Origin: Alistipes sp.
GTDB lineage: Bacteria > Bacteroidota > Bacteroidia > Bacteroidales > Rikenellaceae
Direction: 5' to 3'
DNA: 64,000 bases
Assembly: GCA_017631275.1 (NCBI GenBank)
Contig: JAGBTQ010000010.1
Location: forward strand, 24,669-88,668
In this document: one piece after another, positions 53,975 through 61,646 of the stretch
How positions within the stretch are numbered: the stretch's first letter is position 1
How the letters are laid out: every line of letters starts with the position of its first letter
Made by a program: the position numbers and the translations under genes
The notes under the pieces: model-generated
What the model was told of the DNA's origin: nothing
Database searches by the model: none
The model's input: the letters and a program-made list of their open reading frames with translations, nothing else

Positions 53975-54207
53975 AGGGGAGGGCGGAGGGGAAAGGTGAG
54001 AGGGGAAAAGTGAAAGGTGAAAAGGGAAAAGTAAGGTGTGCTTTGCACGAGGTTTGTTTTGGGATAGATGGGACGAATGGGATAAATGGGGAAGATAGGA
54101 AGAATAAGGAATTTAAGGAACTTAGGGAACTTAGGGAAAGACTGTCACTAAACTCCCTAAATTCATTAAATTCACTAAACTCCTTAATCTACCACCTAAA
54201 TCAGCGC
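53975..54207. repeat. Degenerate minisatellite beside copy F (inverted orientation)
   Basis: Reading the minus strand from 54207: the leader GCGCTGATTTAGGTGGTAG, 9-bp TAAACTCCC-type units, a block GTGCAAAGCACACCTTAC, and CACCTTT-like units. It has the same order of blocks as at 49415-49750. An apparent plus-strand ORF through it (NSLNSLNSL) is a by-product of the 9-bp period. Confidence 0.75.
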
Positions 54208-54210
54208 ACT

Positions 54211-54340
54211 ATTTCTTGTTAGAAGGGGTTAGGCTTGGTCTATCGCAAAAGAAGACCCCTCGGGATAGTACTTAAACGTACAGCCCGAGGGGTCTTACTT
54301 TTAGCGATGGGCCGAGAATGACCCCTTATCACAACAAATT
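54211..54340 (-). repeat. Palindromic 3'-end element, copy F (full length)
   Basis: 130 bp, oriented with the minus-strand gene. The arms are ATTTGTTGTGATAAGGGG and CCCCTTCTAACAAGAAAT, the central stem AAGACCCCTCGGG/CCCGAGGGGTCTT, and the apex GTAC-GTTTAA-GTAC read on the minus strand. It overlaps the stop codon of the cysteine-desulfidase-like gene. Confidence 0.87.
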
Positions 54341-55646
54341 ACTTGGAGGTCATGATCTTAAGAATCATCGCATCAGTATGCGTCATCGCATCGCGGCCGA
54401 TGTCCGTAAGGTTGCTGATTGACTTATCCACGTCGTCGTCGATGATGCCCTCTACCGACTTCACGCAGCGGTTGTGCATAGCCATAAGTGCCGACACAAC
54501 AGCCGTAGATACGCCCGATGCACACTTCATGGCGCACGATGGCTTAGCACCGTCGCAGATCATACCCGTGAGGTTGGCAATCATATTCTTAACAGCCTTT
54601 GTAACCTCCTCGTAGCCACCGCCCATAAGGTAGGTGATACCGCACGATGAGCCTGTTGCTGCCACCACGCAACCACACAATGCTGATAGGCGACCGAGGC
54701 TCTGCTTGATGTAAATCACTGTAAGGTGGCTAAGTATTAGCGAGCGTATCATCTGCTCCTCCGAGGCGTTTGTCTGCTCGGCATATACCACCACAGGGAC
54801 TGTCGATGTAAGACCCTGGTTACCACTTCCCGAGTTACTCATGACTGGGATCATGGCGCCTGCCATACGTGCGTCGCATGCCGCTGTTGTCATGCCCACA
54901 ATCTGGCAATGTAGCGTGTCGCCCATGATGTTGCGCTCCGACTCCGAGCGGAAGAGGCGACCTATAGAGTGGCCGTAGTCGCCCTTGAGCGACTCGTAGG
55001 CTGCGTTCATGTTAAGACGCTTAGCCTCAAGGATAAAGCGTAGCTCGTCGAGGGGTGCTGTTGTGGCAAAGTCCCACACCTTGCGTAGTGTGAGCTCAGG
55101 ATCCTTTGGCTCGGCGCTTGTCGATGTGGCATCAGTGCTTGCCTCAGTAGTCAATGAGAAGCGTACCTCATCGTTGTATGCCACGTGTACAAAGCGTGTG
55201 TGACCGCCCGAGATAATGGCTACAGCACGGTTGCCCGCTGCCGACACCTCAATCTCGATATATAGCTTCTCGGTGATGTCCTCTTTGAGTGATACTGCTA
55301 TACGCTTCTCGTCGATAAGTTTGCAACCCTCCTTCACTGCCTCCTGGTCGGCATCCTTGAGTACCTCGAGTTCGTACTCCGACTTGCCGATAAGGGCACC
55401 AAGAGCCATTGCGATAGGTAGTCCTGTCATGCCTGTGCCGGGGATACCCACGCCCATAGCATTTTTGAGCACGTTGGCGCTCAGGCGTGCCTCAATCCTC
55501 TCGGGACGTGTGCCGAGAGTCTCGGTAGCCTTAGCCACGCACAATGCCACAGCAATAGGCTCGGTACAGCCGATAGCAGGAATAATCTCACGATTCATAA
55601 GAGCGATAATCTCACGACGCTCCTCGGGTGTAAACTGATAGTTCAT
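54339..55646 (-). CDS. UPF0597 / L-cysteine desulfidase-like (serine dehydratase alpha fold)
   Basis: 435 residues. Cysteines expected to hold an Fe-S cluster are in [12 protein letters not shown] (Cys27), [11 protein letters not shown] and [33 protein letters not shown] is another family signature. The group, called UPF0597 and related to YhaM/CyuA, is homologous to the alpha chain of Fe-S L-serine ammonia-lyase. Characterised members break down L-cysteine to pyruvate, ammonia and sulfide. The reaction in this organism is inferred. It is transcribed towards gyrA, with 584 bp between that hold palindromic element copy F and a minisatellite. Confidence 0.88.
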   Translation of the reverse strand: MNYQFTPEERREIIALMNREIIPAIGCTEPIAVALCVAKATETLGTRPERIEARLSANVLKNAMGVGIPGTGMTGLPIAMALGALIGKSEYELEVLKDADQEAVKEGCKLIDEKRIAVSLKEDITEKLYIEIEVSAAGNRAVAIISGGHTRFVHVAYNDEVRFSLTTEASTDATSTSAEPKDPELTLRKVWDFATTAPLDELRFILEAKRLNMNAAYESLKGDYGHSIGRLFRSESERNIMGDTLHCQIVGMTTAACDARMAGAMIPVMSNSGSGNQGLTSTVPVVVYAEQTNASEEQMIRSLILSHLTVIYIKQSLGRLSALCGCVVAATGSSCGITYLMGGGYEEVTKAVKNMIANLTGMICDGAKPSCAMKCASGVSTAVVSALMAMHNRCVKSVEGIIDDDVDKSISNLTDIGRDAMTHTDAMILKIMTSK

Positions 55647-55783
55647 ATATCGTAGTTTTAGTTAAAAGCACATTAATCATACGAAGATACATAAAAATTG
55701 GAAAAATGCCAAATGCGAAGGCCTATTTTTTAATAATATGTGAAAAAAGCGGGGTGGTGGGGCGAAAACTCAATAAATTTCAC

Positions 55784-55791
55784 TATCTTTG
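55784..55791 (+). promoter_or_regulatory. -7 box of deoD promoter
   Basis: TATCTTTG 43 bp before the deoD start; no clear -33 box. It lies within the longer open frame upstream of deoD and therefore supports the internal ATG at 55835. Confidence 0.5.
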
Positions 55792-55834
55792 TATGGATAT
55801 AGGATATTGTATAACACTTAAAACAGATAATATC

Positions 55835-56548
55835 ATGGCAGGAAAAGTACCTACTCCTCACATCGGAGCACAATATGGCGAGATCGCCGACAGAGTAATC
55901 ATGGCGGGCGACCCACTACGCGCTAAGTTTATGGCTGAGAACTTCTTGGAGAACCCCGTGCAGTATAATAACGTGCGTGGCATGCTCGGATATACCGGCA
56001 CCTACAAGGGCAAGCGCGTGTCGGTGCAGGGTCATGGCATGGGTATCCCATCTATCGGCATCTACTCTTACGAGCTCTTCAATTTCTACGACGTGAAGCG
56101 CATCATTCGTTGTGGCTCGGCAGGCGCCTTCGACCCATCGCTAAACCTCGGTGACGTGGTCTTTGGCGCAGGCTCATGCACAGACTCAAACTATGGCAGT
56201 CAGTTTAACCTTCCAGGAACATTTGCTCCTATCGCCGACTTCGAGCTGTTGCGTGCAGCAGCTGAGAAGGCTGAGGAGCTTGGCATACCCTATAAGGCTG
56301 GTAATATCCTTGCCAGCGACGTATTCTATGGCGACGATGCCGAGAGCTGGAAGCAGTGGCAGAAGATGGGTGTCTTGGCTGTCGAGATGGAGGCTACCGC
56401 CCTCTATATGAACGCTGCACGTGCGGGCAAGAGTGCTCTCTGCATCTGCACTATCTCCGACTCACTCGTGCATGGCACAGCGTGCTCAGCCGAGGAGCGC
56501 CAGACCTCATTTACCAATATGATGAAGATTGCTTTCGACATCATCTAA
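55835..56548 (+). CDS. deoD: Purine-nucleoside phosphorylase DeoD
   Basis: 237 residues, the exact length range of the hexameric bacterial enzyme, from the ATG at 55835. DeoD splits purine (deoxy)nucleosides with phosphate in nucleoside salvage. [21 protein letters not shown] near residue 20 holds the phosphate-binding Gly-Asp-Pro-Arg loop. [10 protein letters not shown] and [13 protein letters not shown] (base and ribose contacts) and [10 protein letters not shown] (catalytic Asp) are all present. The TAA stop overlaps palindromic element copy G. Confidence 0.95.
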   Translation: MAGKVPTPHIGAQYGEIADRVIMAGDPLRAKFMAENFLENPVQYNNVRGMLGYTGTYKGKRVSVQGHGMGIPSIGIYSYELFNFYDVKRIIRCGSAGAFDPSLNLGDVVFGAGSCTDSNYGSQFNLPGTFAPIADFELLRAAAEKAEELGIPYKAGNILASDVFYGDDAESWKQWQKMGVLAVEMEATALYMNAARAGKSALCICTISDSLVHGTACSAEERQTSFTNMMKIAFDII

Positions 56549-56678
56549 TTTATTGTGATAAGCCGCAATCTGCGGCACATCGCTAAAAGTAAGACCCCTC
56601 GGGCTGTACGTTTCAGTACTATCCCGAGGGGATCTTCTTTTTCGATGCACCACATCTCACGGCTTCTAACAAGAAATT
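56547..56678 (+). repeat. Palindromic 3'-end element, copy G (full length)
   Basis: 132 bp. The ends are AATTTATTGT and ACAAGAAATT, with GATAAGCCG and CGGCTTCTAAC arms: here even the G4/C4 of other copies is replaced on both sides (GCCG/CGGC). The central stem is AAGACCCCTCGGG/CCCGAGGGGATCTT, and the apex GTAC-GTTTCA-GTAC. Overlaps the deoD stop. Confidence 0.87.
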
Positions 56679-56679
56679 T

Positions 56680-56724
56680 ATTTCCCGCGATAGCGGCGCA
56701 TCAGCAACCCTTCTCGCGAGAAAT
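56680..56724 (+). repeat. Miniature palindromic element directly after copy G
   Basis: 45 bp: ATTTCCCGCGATAGCGG on the left and CCCTTCTCGCGAGAAAT on the right, keeping GATA and CCTTCT inner arms but no central stem. It follows copy G by one base. Confidence 0.6.
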
Positions 56725-56728
56725 TAGT

Positions 56729-57030
56729 GCGCTGATTGAGGTTGGCAGGGGCATAGGGTAAATAGGAAAAATGGGGATAATAGGGATAATAGGGAAGTGA
56801 TACCCTCGCCTTATTTTCCCTATTCTCCCTATCTTCCCTATCTTCCTTATCTTCCTTATCGTCCCTCGTCCTATTCTCCCTATTTTCCCTATTCTCCCTA
56901 TTCTCCCTATTCTTCCTATCTTCCTATCTTCCTTATCTTCCCAATCGTCCCAATCTTCCCTAATCTCATTCCTCACTCCTAATTACCCCCCCCGTTCAAA
57001 GCACACCTAACTTTTCCTCTTTCACTTTTC
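56729..57030. repeat. Degenerate 9-bp minisatellite after copy G
   Basis: The leader GCGCTGATTGAGGTTGGCAGG is followed by purine-rich GGGATAATA units, then many TCCCTATTC/TCTTCCTTA units with a 9-bp period, and the tail TTCAAAGCACACCTAAC plus CTTTCAC-like units. No gene is visible between 56549 and 57082. Confidence 0.75.
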
Positions 57031-57048
57031 ACATATCACTTTTTTTAG

Positions 57049-57056
57049 TATCTTTG
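57049..57056 (+). promoter_or_regulatory. -7 box of the GH84 gene promoter
   Basis: TATCTTTG 26 bp before the ATG; a T-run stands in the -33 region. Confidence 0.5.
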
Positions 57057-57082
57057 TGGCAGGAATATAATCTTATATAAAT

Positions 57083-59623
57083 ATGAATAAAACTATCCGT
57101 AACCTAATCATGGTGGTTGCAGCATCGTTTGCTGTGGCCATGTCGCTCTCGGCGCAGGATCTATCATCGCAGCGTGGTGAGTCGCAGAACCTTGGAGGAC
57201 TCTTTGGCGAGAAGCTCGACCATGGAGGTCTTGTAATCAACCCTACACCGCAGTCTGTGAAGATGTTGCGAGCAATGCCTATCGACATCACCGGTGGTGT
57301 GACGCTCACAGGCAAGGCTGAGGAGTTTGCTTCAGATATCGACTTCTTGAAGCAGAACCCAGCGCCTGCAAAGTCGAAAAAGTCGAAGAAAAAGCCAGTA
57401 ATCGAGGGTCTTACACTCGGTGTGGAGTATGGCGAGGGTGTGCTTACAGCAGAGGAGGTAACACTCAAGAGTGGCGCTTACACACTTGCTATCGAGGCAT
57501 CGGGCATTAGCATCAAGGCATACGACAAGCTTGGTGTGTTCTACGCTATTCAGACCTTGCGTCAGGTGTTTGAGAGCCCCATCTCGGCAGAGGGTAAGCT
57601 CCCAACATTGAGCATTTGCGACTGGCCCGACTTGCAGTATCGTGGCGTTGTTGAGGGCTTCTACGGCACACCATGGTCACACGAGGTGCGCCTATCGCTC
57701 ATCGACACCTATGGTCGCTACAAGATGAACTACTACATCTACGGTCCTAAGGACGACCCATACCACAGCTCTCCATACTGGCGTGAGGAGTATCCCGAGG
57801 CTGAGGCACAGCAGATTAAGGAGTTGGTGGAGGCGTGCAACCGCAACCGCGTGAACTTCGTGTGGGCGGTGCACCCAGGCAAGGATATCAAGTGGGAGGA
57901 GTCGGATATTCAGAACTTGCTCCGTAAGTTCGAGGCTATGTATGAGCTTGGCGTGCGCGCCTTTGCTGTGCACTTCGATGATATCGAGGGTAACGGCACA
58001 AATCCCTACTACCAGACCGAGCTTATGAACATCCTCAACGACGATTTCGTGAAGGTGAAGGGCGACGTGGCACCACTCATCGTATGTCCTACCGAGTACA
58101 CACGCCTCTGGGCTAATCCTACCGAGCGTGGTAGCCTCATGGTGTATGGCAAGGAGCTCGACCCATCGGTAGATGTATTCTGGACTGGTGATGCTGTATG
58201 TAGCGACATGACCGAGCGCACCATGGAGTGGATATCATCACGTATTCAGCGCCCTGCGCTCTTCTGGTGGAACTTCCCCGTTACGGACTATGCTCGCCAC
58301 ATCATGATGCAGGGCCCTGTATATGGTCTTTCGCCAATGCTCACCGAGAACCAGACACGTGGCCTTGTGAGCAACCCTATGGAGCATGGCGAGGCGTCGA
58401 AGTTGGCGCTATATAGCGTTGCCGACTATACATGGAATACCGAGGCATATAACCCTATCGACAGCTGGGAGCGTGGCCTTGAGGCTCTTGCCCCTGAGGT
58501 ATATGAGGCATACCGCCTCTTCGCTATCCACTCGTGCGACACTGAGACAGGCTACCGCCGCCACGAGTCGTGGGAGACAAAGACATTCACATTTGCTGAG
58601 TACGACGCAGAGGTGGCTGCAAAGCTTCTTGAGGAGCTTCGCCGCATAGAACTTGTGCCCGCAGAGATGGAGGCTATGCAGAATAAGGCACTGCTTAATG
58701 AGCTTCGCCCATGGTTGGTGGAGTTTGGCAAGCTTGGTACACGTTGTCGCAAGGCTATCGAGGCGTTGATGTTGTTCCAGGCGGGCGATTACGAGGCATT
58801 CTGGAATGCCTATGTCGATAACCTAATGTCGGAGGAGGATGTTGCTCAGTTTGACGCTCACCGTGTGGGTACTCAGAAGCTACACCCATTCTACGAGCGC
58901 CTTATGGACGATATGGCTGCGGCATACTACGAGCAGCTCACTGGCGAGAAGTCGTCGACACTCAAGGCGTGCGGAACGTACAACTCGCTTGGTGCACCAC
59001 AGGCTAAGTATATGTTCGACAACGACCCCGAGACCTACTACCACTCGGGTGAGGGTCAGCGCACCGACCACTTTGTGGGCGTAGACATGGGTGTTGTGCG
59101 CCCTGTGCGCGAGGTCCGCATCATTCAGGGTCGCAACTCGGTAGATGACGTAGATTATTTCGACCACTGCGTTGTTGAGTACTCCGTAGATGGTAAGGAG
59201 TGGGTGGCACTCACTGATAGCTTGCAGGGTGTCTATGAGATTGAGTGGCGTGGCGAACCGTTTGAGGCACGCTATGTTGGTATCCGCAAGCTCGAGTCTG
59301 CGAAGCGCAACTGGTTGGCTATCCGCTCGTTCGAGATTAACCCCGTTGAGGAGTGCGACTACGGCTGGGATGCTAATCCATTTACATTCTACACATCTGA
59401 TGCACCTCTAAAGGTTGCTGTTGAGAAGGGCAAGAGTGAGGCTACATTGCTCCTTGGCGAGGTTTCGGAGGGCGCCTACGTAGAGATGCTAAATAAGAAG
59501 GGCAAGGTGCTTGGTCGCATCTCGATTAGCAAGCCACACACCAAGTTCCAGCTTGTGAAGAAGACTGCTTACCTAAACATCTACAACCCAGTTGGTGGTT
59601 TGTATGAGACTATTCTAAAATAG
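57083..59623 (+). CDS. Secreted beta-N-acetylglucosaminidase, GH84
   Basis: 846 residues with a signal peptide ending at SLSAQ. Residues about 50-175 form the GH20b-like N-terminal domain. The catalytic TIM barrel starts at YRGVVEGFYGTPWS (187-200). The paired catalytic aspartates are Asp299 and Asp300 in AVHFDDIEG, as in Bacteroides GH84 O-GlcNAcases, which use the substrate acetamido group. A helical region follows, then an F5/8 type C-like carbohydrate-binding domain near 650-780 (PETYYHSGEGQRTDHFVGVDMG, RYVGIRKLES). It probably releases GlcNAc from host glycoproteins in the gut. A bidirectional terminator follows. Confidence 0.93.
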   Translation: MNKTIRNLIMVVAASFAVAMSLSAQDLSSQRGESQNLGGLFGEKLDHGGLVINPTPQSVKMLRAMPIDITGGVTLTGKAEEFASDIDFLKQNPAPAKSKKSKKKPVIEGLTLGVEYGEGVLTAEEVTLKSGAYTLAIEASGISIKAYDKLGVFYAIQTLRQVFESPISAEGKLPTLSICDWPDLQYRGVVEGFYGTPWSHEVRLSLIDTYGRYKMNYYIYGPKDDPYHSSPYWREEYPEAEAQQIKELVEACNRNRVNFVWAVHPGKDIKWEESDIQNLLRKFEAMYELGVRAFAVHFDDIEGNGTNPYYQTELMNILNDDFVKVKGDVAPLIVCPTEYTRLWANPTERGSLMVYGKELDPSVDVFWTGDAVCSDMTERTMEWISSRIQRPALFWWNFPVTDYARHIMMQGPVYGLSPMLTENQTRGLVSNPMEHGEASKLALYSVADYTWNTEAYNPIDSWERGLEALAPEVYEAYRLFAIHSCDTETGYRRHESWETKTFTFAEYDAEVAAKLLEELRRIELVPAEMEAMQNKALLNELRPWLVEFGKLGTRCRKAIEALMLFQAGDYEAFWNAYVDNLMSEEDVAQFDAHRVGTQKLHPFYERLMDDMAAAYYEQLTGEKSSTLKACGTYNSLGAPQAKYMFDNDPETYYHSGEGQRTDHFVGVDMGVVRPVREVRIIQGRNSVDDVDYFDHCVVEYSVDGKEWVALTDSLQGVYEIEWRGEPFEARYVGIRKLESAKRNWLAIRSFEINPVEECDYGWDANPFTFYTSDAPLKVAVEKGKSEATLLLGEVSEGAYVEMLNKKGKVLGRISISKPHTKFQLVKKTAYLNIYNPVGGLYETILK

Positions 59624-59642
59624 GAGCTTAACGGCTAAAACA

Positions 59643-59671
59643 GAAAGGGTTGCTCATCGAGCAACCCTTTC
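59643..59671. terminator. Bidirectional hairpin terminator
   Basis: Perfect 13-bp stem GAAAGGGTTGCTC (59643-59655) and GAGCAACCCTTTC (59659-59671) with a 3-base loop, between the convergent GH84 and histidine kinase genes. T-runs on both sides are weak. Confidence 0.75.
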
Positions 59672-59690
59672 TTCGTTCTATTTGGTTTAG

Positions 59691-60791
59691 CTATGCCTTA
59701 GGCAGTGTGAACTTAAACTCTAGGCCGCCGACCTTGCGGTTATAGACCTCGATGTCGCCGCCATGGAATAGTACGGCATTCTTCACGATCGAGAGTCCGA
59801 GGCCTGTGCCACCGAGCTTGCGTGAGCGGCCCGCGTCGATGCGGTAGAAGCGCTCGAAAATATGGCCTATATGGTCGTCGTCGATGCCGATGCCGTTATC
59901 TGCAACGGTGATTGTGTACATGCCGTTGTCGCCCTCCTCGGCCTTGATATAGATGTCGCGACCACCCGAGTAGGCAATGGCGTTGTCGGTAAGGTTCTTG
60001 AAGATGGACATGAGTAGCGATGAGTTGCCCTTGATCATCATTGGCTCAGGGAGTGTGATGTTCATACGCATGCGCTTCTCGTCGGGGAGCAGTGCCACGT
60101 CGTCACGAATCTCGAAGATGATGGCGCGAAGATCGACACTCTGGCACTCGATGCGGTTGCTGCCGTCCTCCATGCGGGTGATGGTAGATACGTCAGTGAG
60201 AAGCTGCGTGAGGCGCTGGCTATGGGCATAGCTCTTCTCGATAAACGACTTGCGCTCCTCGGCGCTCATATCCTCGTTGTTGATGATAGTCTCGAGATAG
60301 CCCTGGATAGCTGCCACAGGGGTCTTAAGCTCATGGTTGATGTTGTTCGTGAGCTGGCGCTTGATGCGTAGCTTCTCCTGCTGCTCGTGCATGGCACGGC
60401 TATGCTCGCGCTCAATCTCGGTTGAGGCGAGGCGTAGGCGACGATACAGGTCGATAAAGTTGCGCGATAGGTCGCCAAGCTCGTCGCGTGGAAACTCGGG
60501 CATCGACTCGATGTCGGCACCATTCTCCATGGCATCGGCAATCTTGCTTAGGTTGCGAATGTTGCGATTGAGACGCACATAGAGTATCGCAGCGATGACC
60601 GTAACAAGCACGGCAACACCTATAATAATATAGAGCATACCCTCATCTTTATGTCCCGAGAGGTGGAGGTTGCCAACAACCGAGAAGTGGTGGATGATAA
60701 ATCCACAGATGAGTGAAACGATAAGTAGCGCGAGTAGCAGGAAGGTGCCACTGCGGTAGGTTAAAAATTTACGCTTCGAATCCGTAGCCAT
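59691..60791 (-). CDS. Sensor histidine kinase, PhoR-like
   Basis: 366 residues. Two membrane helices (about 14-36 and 53-70) enclose only a short periplasmic loop. A HAMP-like segment follows, then the H-box NNINHELKTPVAAIQGYLE with His153, the N-box NLTDNAIAYSGG, DNGIGIDDDHIGHIFERFYR and the G-box GGTGLGLSIV. The short sensor loop resembles PhoR-type kinases that sense through a partner. It overlaps the response regulator gene by 23 bases and is divergent from a phosphate transporter gene, so phosphate control is the best inference. Confidence 0.85.
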   Translation of the reverse strand: MATDSKRKFLTYRSGTFLLLALLIVSLICGFIIHHFSVVGNLHLSGHKDEGMLYIIIGVAVLVTVIAAILYVRLNRNIRNLSKIADAMENGADIESMPEFPRDELGDLSRNFIDLYRRLRLASTEIEREHSRAMHEQQEKLRIKRQLTNNINHELKTPVAAIQGYLETIINNEDMSAEERKSFIEKSYAHSQRLTQLLTDVSTITRMEDGSNRIECQSVDLRAIIFEIRDDVALLPDEKRMRMNITLPEPMMIKGNSSLLMSIFKNLTDNAIAYSGGRDIYIKAEEGDNGMYTITVADNGIGIDDDHIGHIFERFYRIDAGRSRKLGGTGLGLSIVKNAVLFHGGDIEVYNRKVGGLEFKFTLPKA

Positions 60792-61452
60792 AGCCTGTAC
60801 GTGTTATAATGTTATTACCATATTCTCCTAATTTCTTGCGCATGCGTGTTATGTTCACGTCGATGGTGCGGTCGAGGACTATCTCGCCACTCCAGGCGTG
60901 CTGCATAATCTGTTCGCGACTAAGTATTGTGCCGCGCGACTTGAGCAGTAGTGCCAATATCTCAAACTCCTTGCGTGTGAGCGATATCTCCTCGCCCGCA
61001 ATGGTGCAGCGCTTGCGCTGGGTGTTGAGCTCCAGCGTGTTATAAACAATCGTGCCCTCATCTTGGGGTGGGGTGCTACGCTGCGAGCGACGTAGTACGC
61101 TACGCACACGTGCCAAGACCTCGGCAACAGAGAAGGGCTTAGATATATAGTCGTCGGCACCGATATCAAGGCCCTTAATCTTGTCGCTCTCGCCATCGAG
61201 GGCCGAGCAGAAGATGATAGGTGTGGTGGCGGTATCCTCCCTCTCGCGTACAATCTTAGCCAAGCCAAAGCCACTAAGCTCGCCCATCATCACGTCTAGA
61301 ATCATCAGGTCGAACTGCGCCAAGTCGAGCGCAAGGGCACTCTCGGCGCTATGCTTGGTGATGACATCGTAGCCGGCACGCTCAAGGTTAAACTTGAGAA
61401 TCTCGCACAACGACTCCTCGTCATCCACGACCAATATGCGGAACTTGTTCAT
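60769..61452 (-). CDS. OmpR/PhoB-family response regulator
   Basis: 227 residues from the ATG at 61452; the longer open frame upstream crosses the predicted promoter. The receiver domain has VVDDEES with the acidic pocket, phospho-acceptor Asp53 in LMILDVMMGE, and Lys in DYISKPFS. The C-terminal winged helix has LTRKEFEILALLLKSRG, REQIMQHAWSG, RTIDVNITRMRKKLG and TRTGYGYGF. This is the PhoB/OmpR layout. Direct repeats in the adjacent phosphate transporter promoter are the likely binding site. Transcribed ahead of the kinase gene. Confidence 0.88.
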   Translation of the reverse strand: MNKFRILVVDDEESLCEILKFNLERAGYDVITKHSAESALALDLAQFDLMILDVMMGELSGFGLAKIVREREDTATTPIIFCSALDGESDKIKGLDIGADDYISKPFSVAEVLARVRSVLRRSQRSTPPQDEGTIVYNTLELNTQRKRCTIAGEEISLTRKEFEILALLLKSRGTILSREQIMQHAWSGEIVLDRTIDVNITRMRKKLGEYGNNIITRTGYGYGFEA

Positions 61453-61510
61453 ATGTTTTATAATGTTGTTGGGGGCGGTGTGCAAAACGGCTCGCACACC
61501 TTTACTAATA

Positions 61511-61541
61511 CAAATATAACGCAAATTTTGTAAATAGCAAA
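61511..61541 (-). promoter_or_regulatory. Promoter of the response regulator/kinase pair
   Basis: Minus strand: TTTG (complement of 61538-61541), 19 bp, TATATTTG (complement of 61511-61518). Full consensus match. Confidence 0.75.
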
Positions 61542-61588
61542 CGCCCAAAACAGAAAAAAAATGTTGGGTGATAGTGAAAAAAGTGCAT

Positions 61589-61625
61589 TTTGTAACAAGT
61601 TTGTAACAATCATTTCATAAATTTG
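61589..61625 (+). promoter_or_regulatory. Pho-box-like direct repeat and -7 box before the PiT gene
   Basis: TTTGTAACAAG (61589-61599) and TTTGTAACAAT (61600-61610) form an exact 11-bp tandem repeat; a weaker third half-site TTTCATAA follows. TAAATTTG at 61618-61625 is the -7 box. The repeats occupy the place of the -33 element, as expected for a PhoB-activated promoter. Confidence 0.65.
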
Positions 61626-61646
61626 TAGTCGAGAAACATCTTTTTT

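Noticed and set aside
53878-54222. 114-residue plus-strand ORF with repeated Asn-Ser-Leu
   Set aside because: It runs through a 9-bp degenerate minisatellite; the period of three codons keeps any frame open. No start signal, and similar false frames occur at 25072, 49399, 56701 and 56797.
55706-55834. Longer deoD start at 55706
   Set aside because: The -7 promoter box lies inside this stretch, and the ATG at 55835 gives the standard DeoD N-terminus and length.
61453-61548. Longer response-regulator start
   Set aside because: It crosses the predicted promoter; MNKFRILVVDDEES from 61452 is the normal receiver start.
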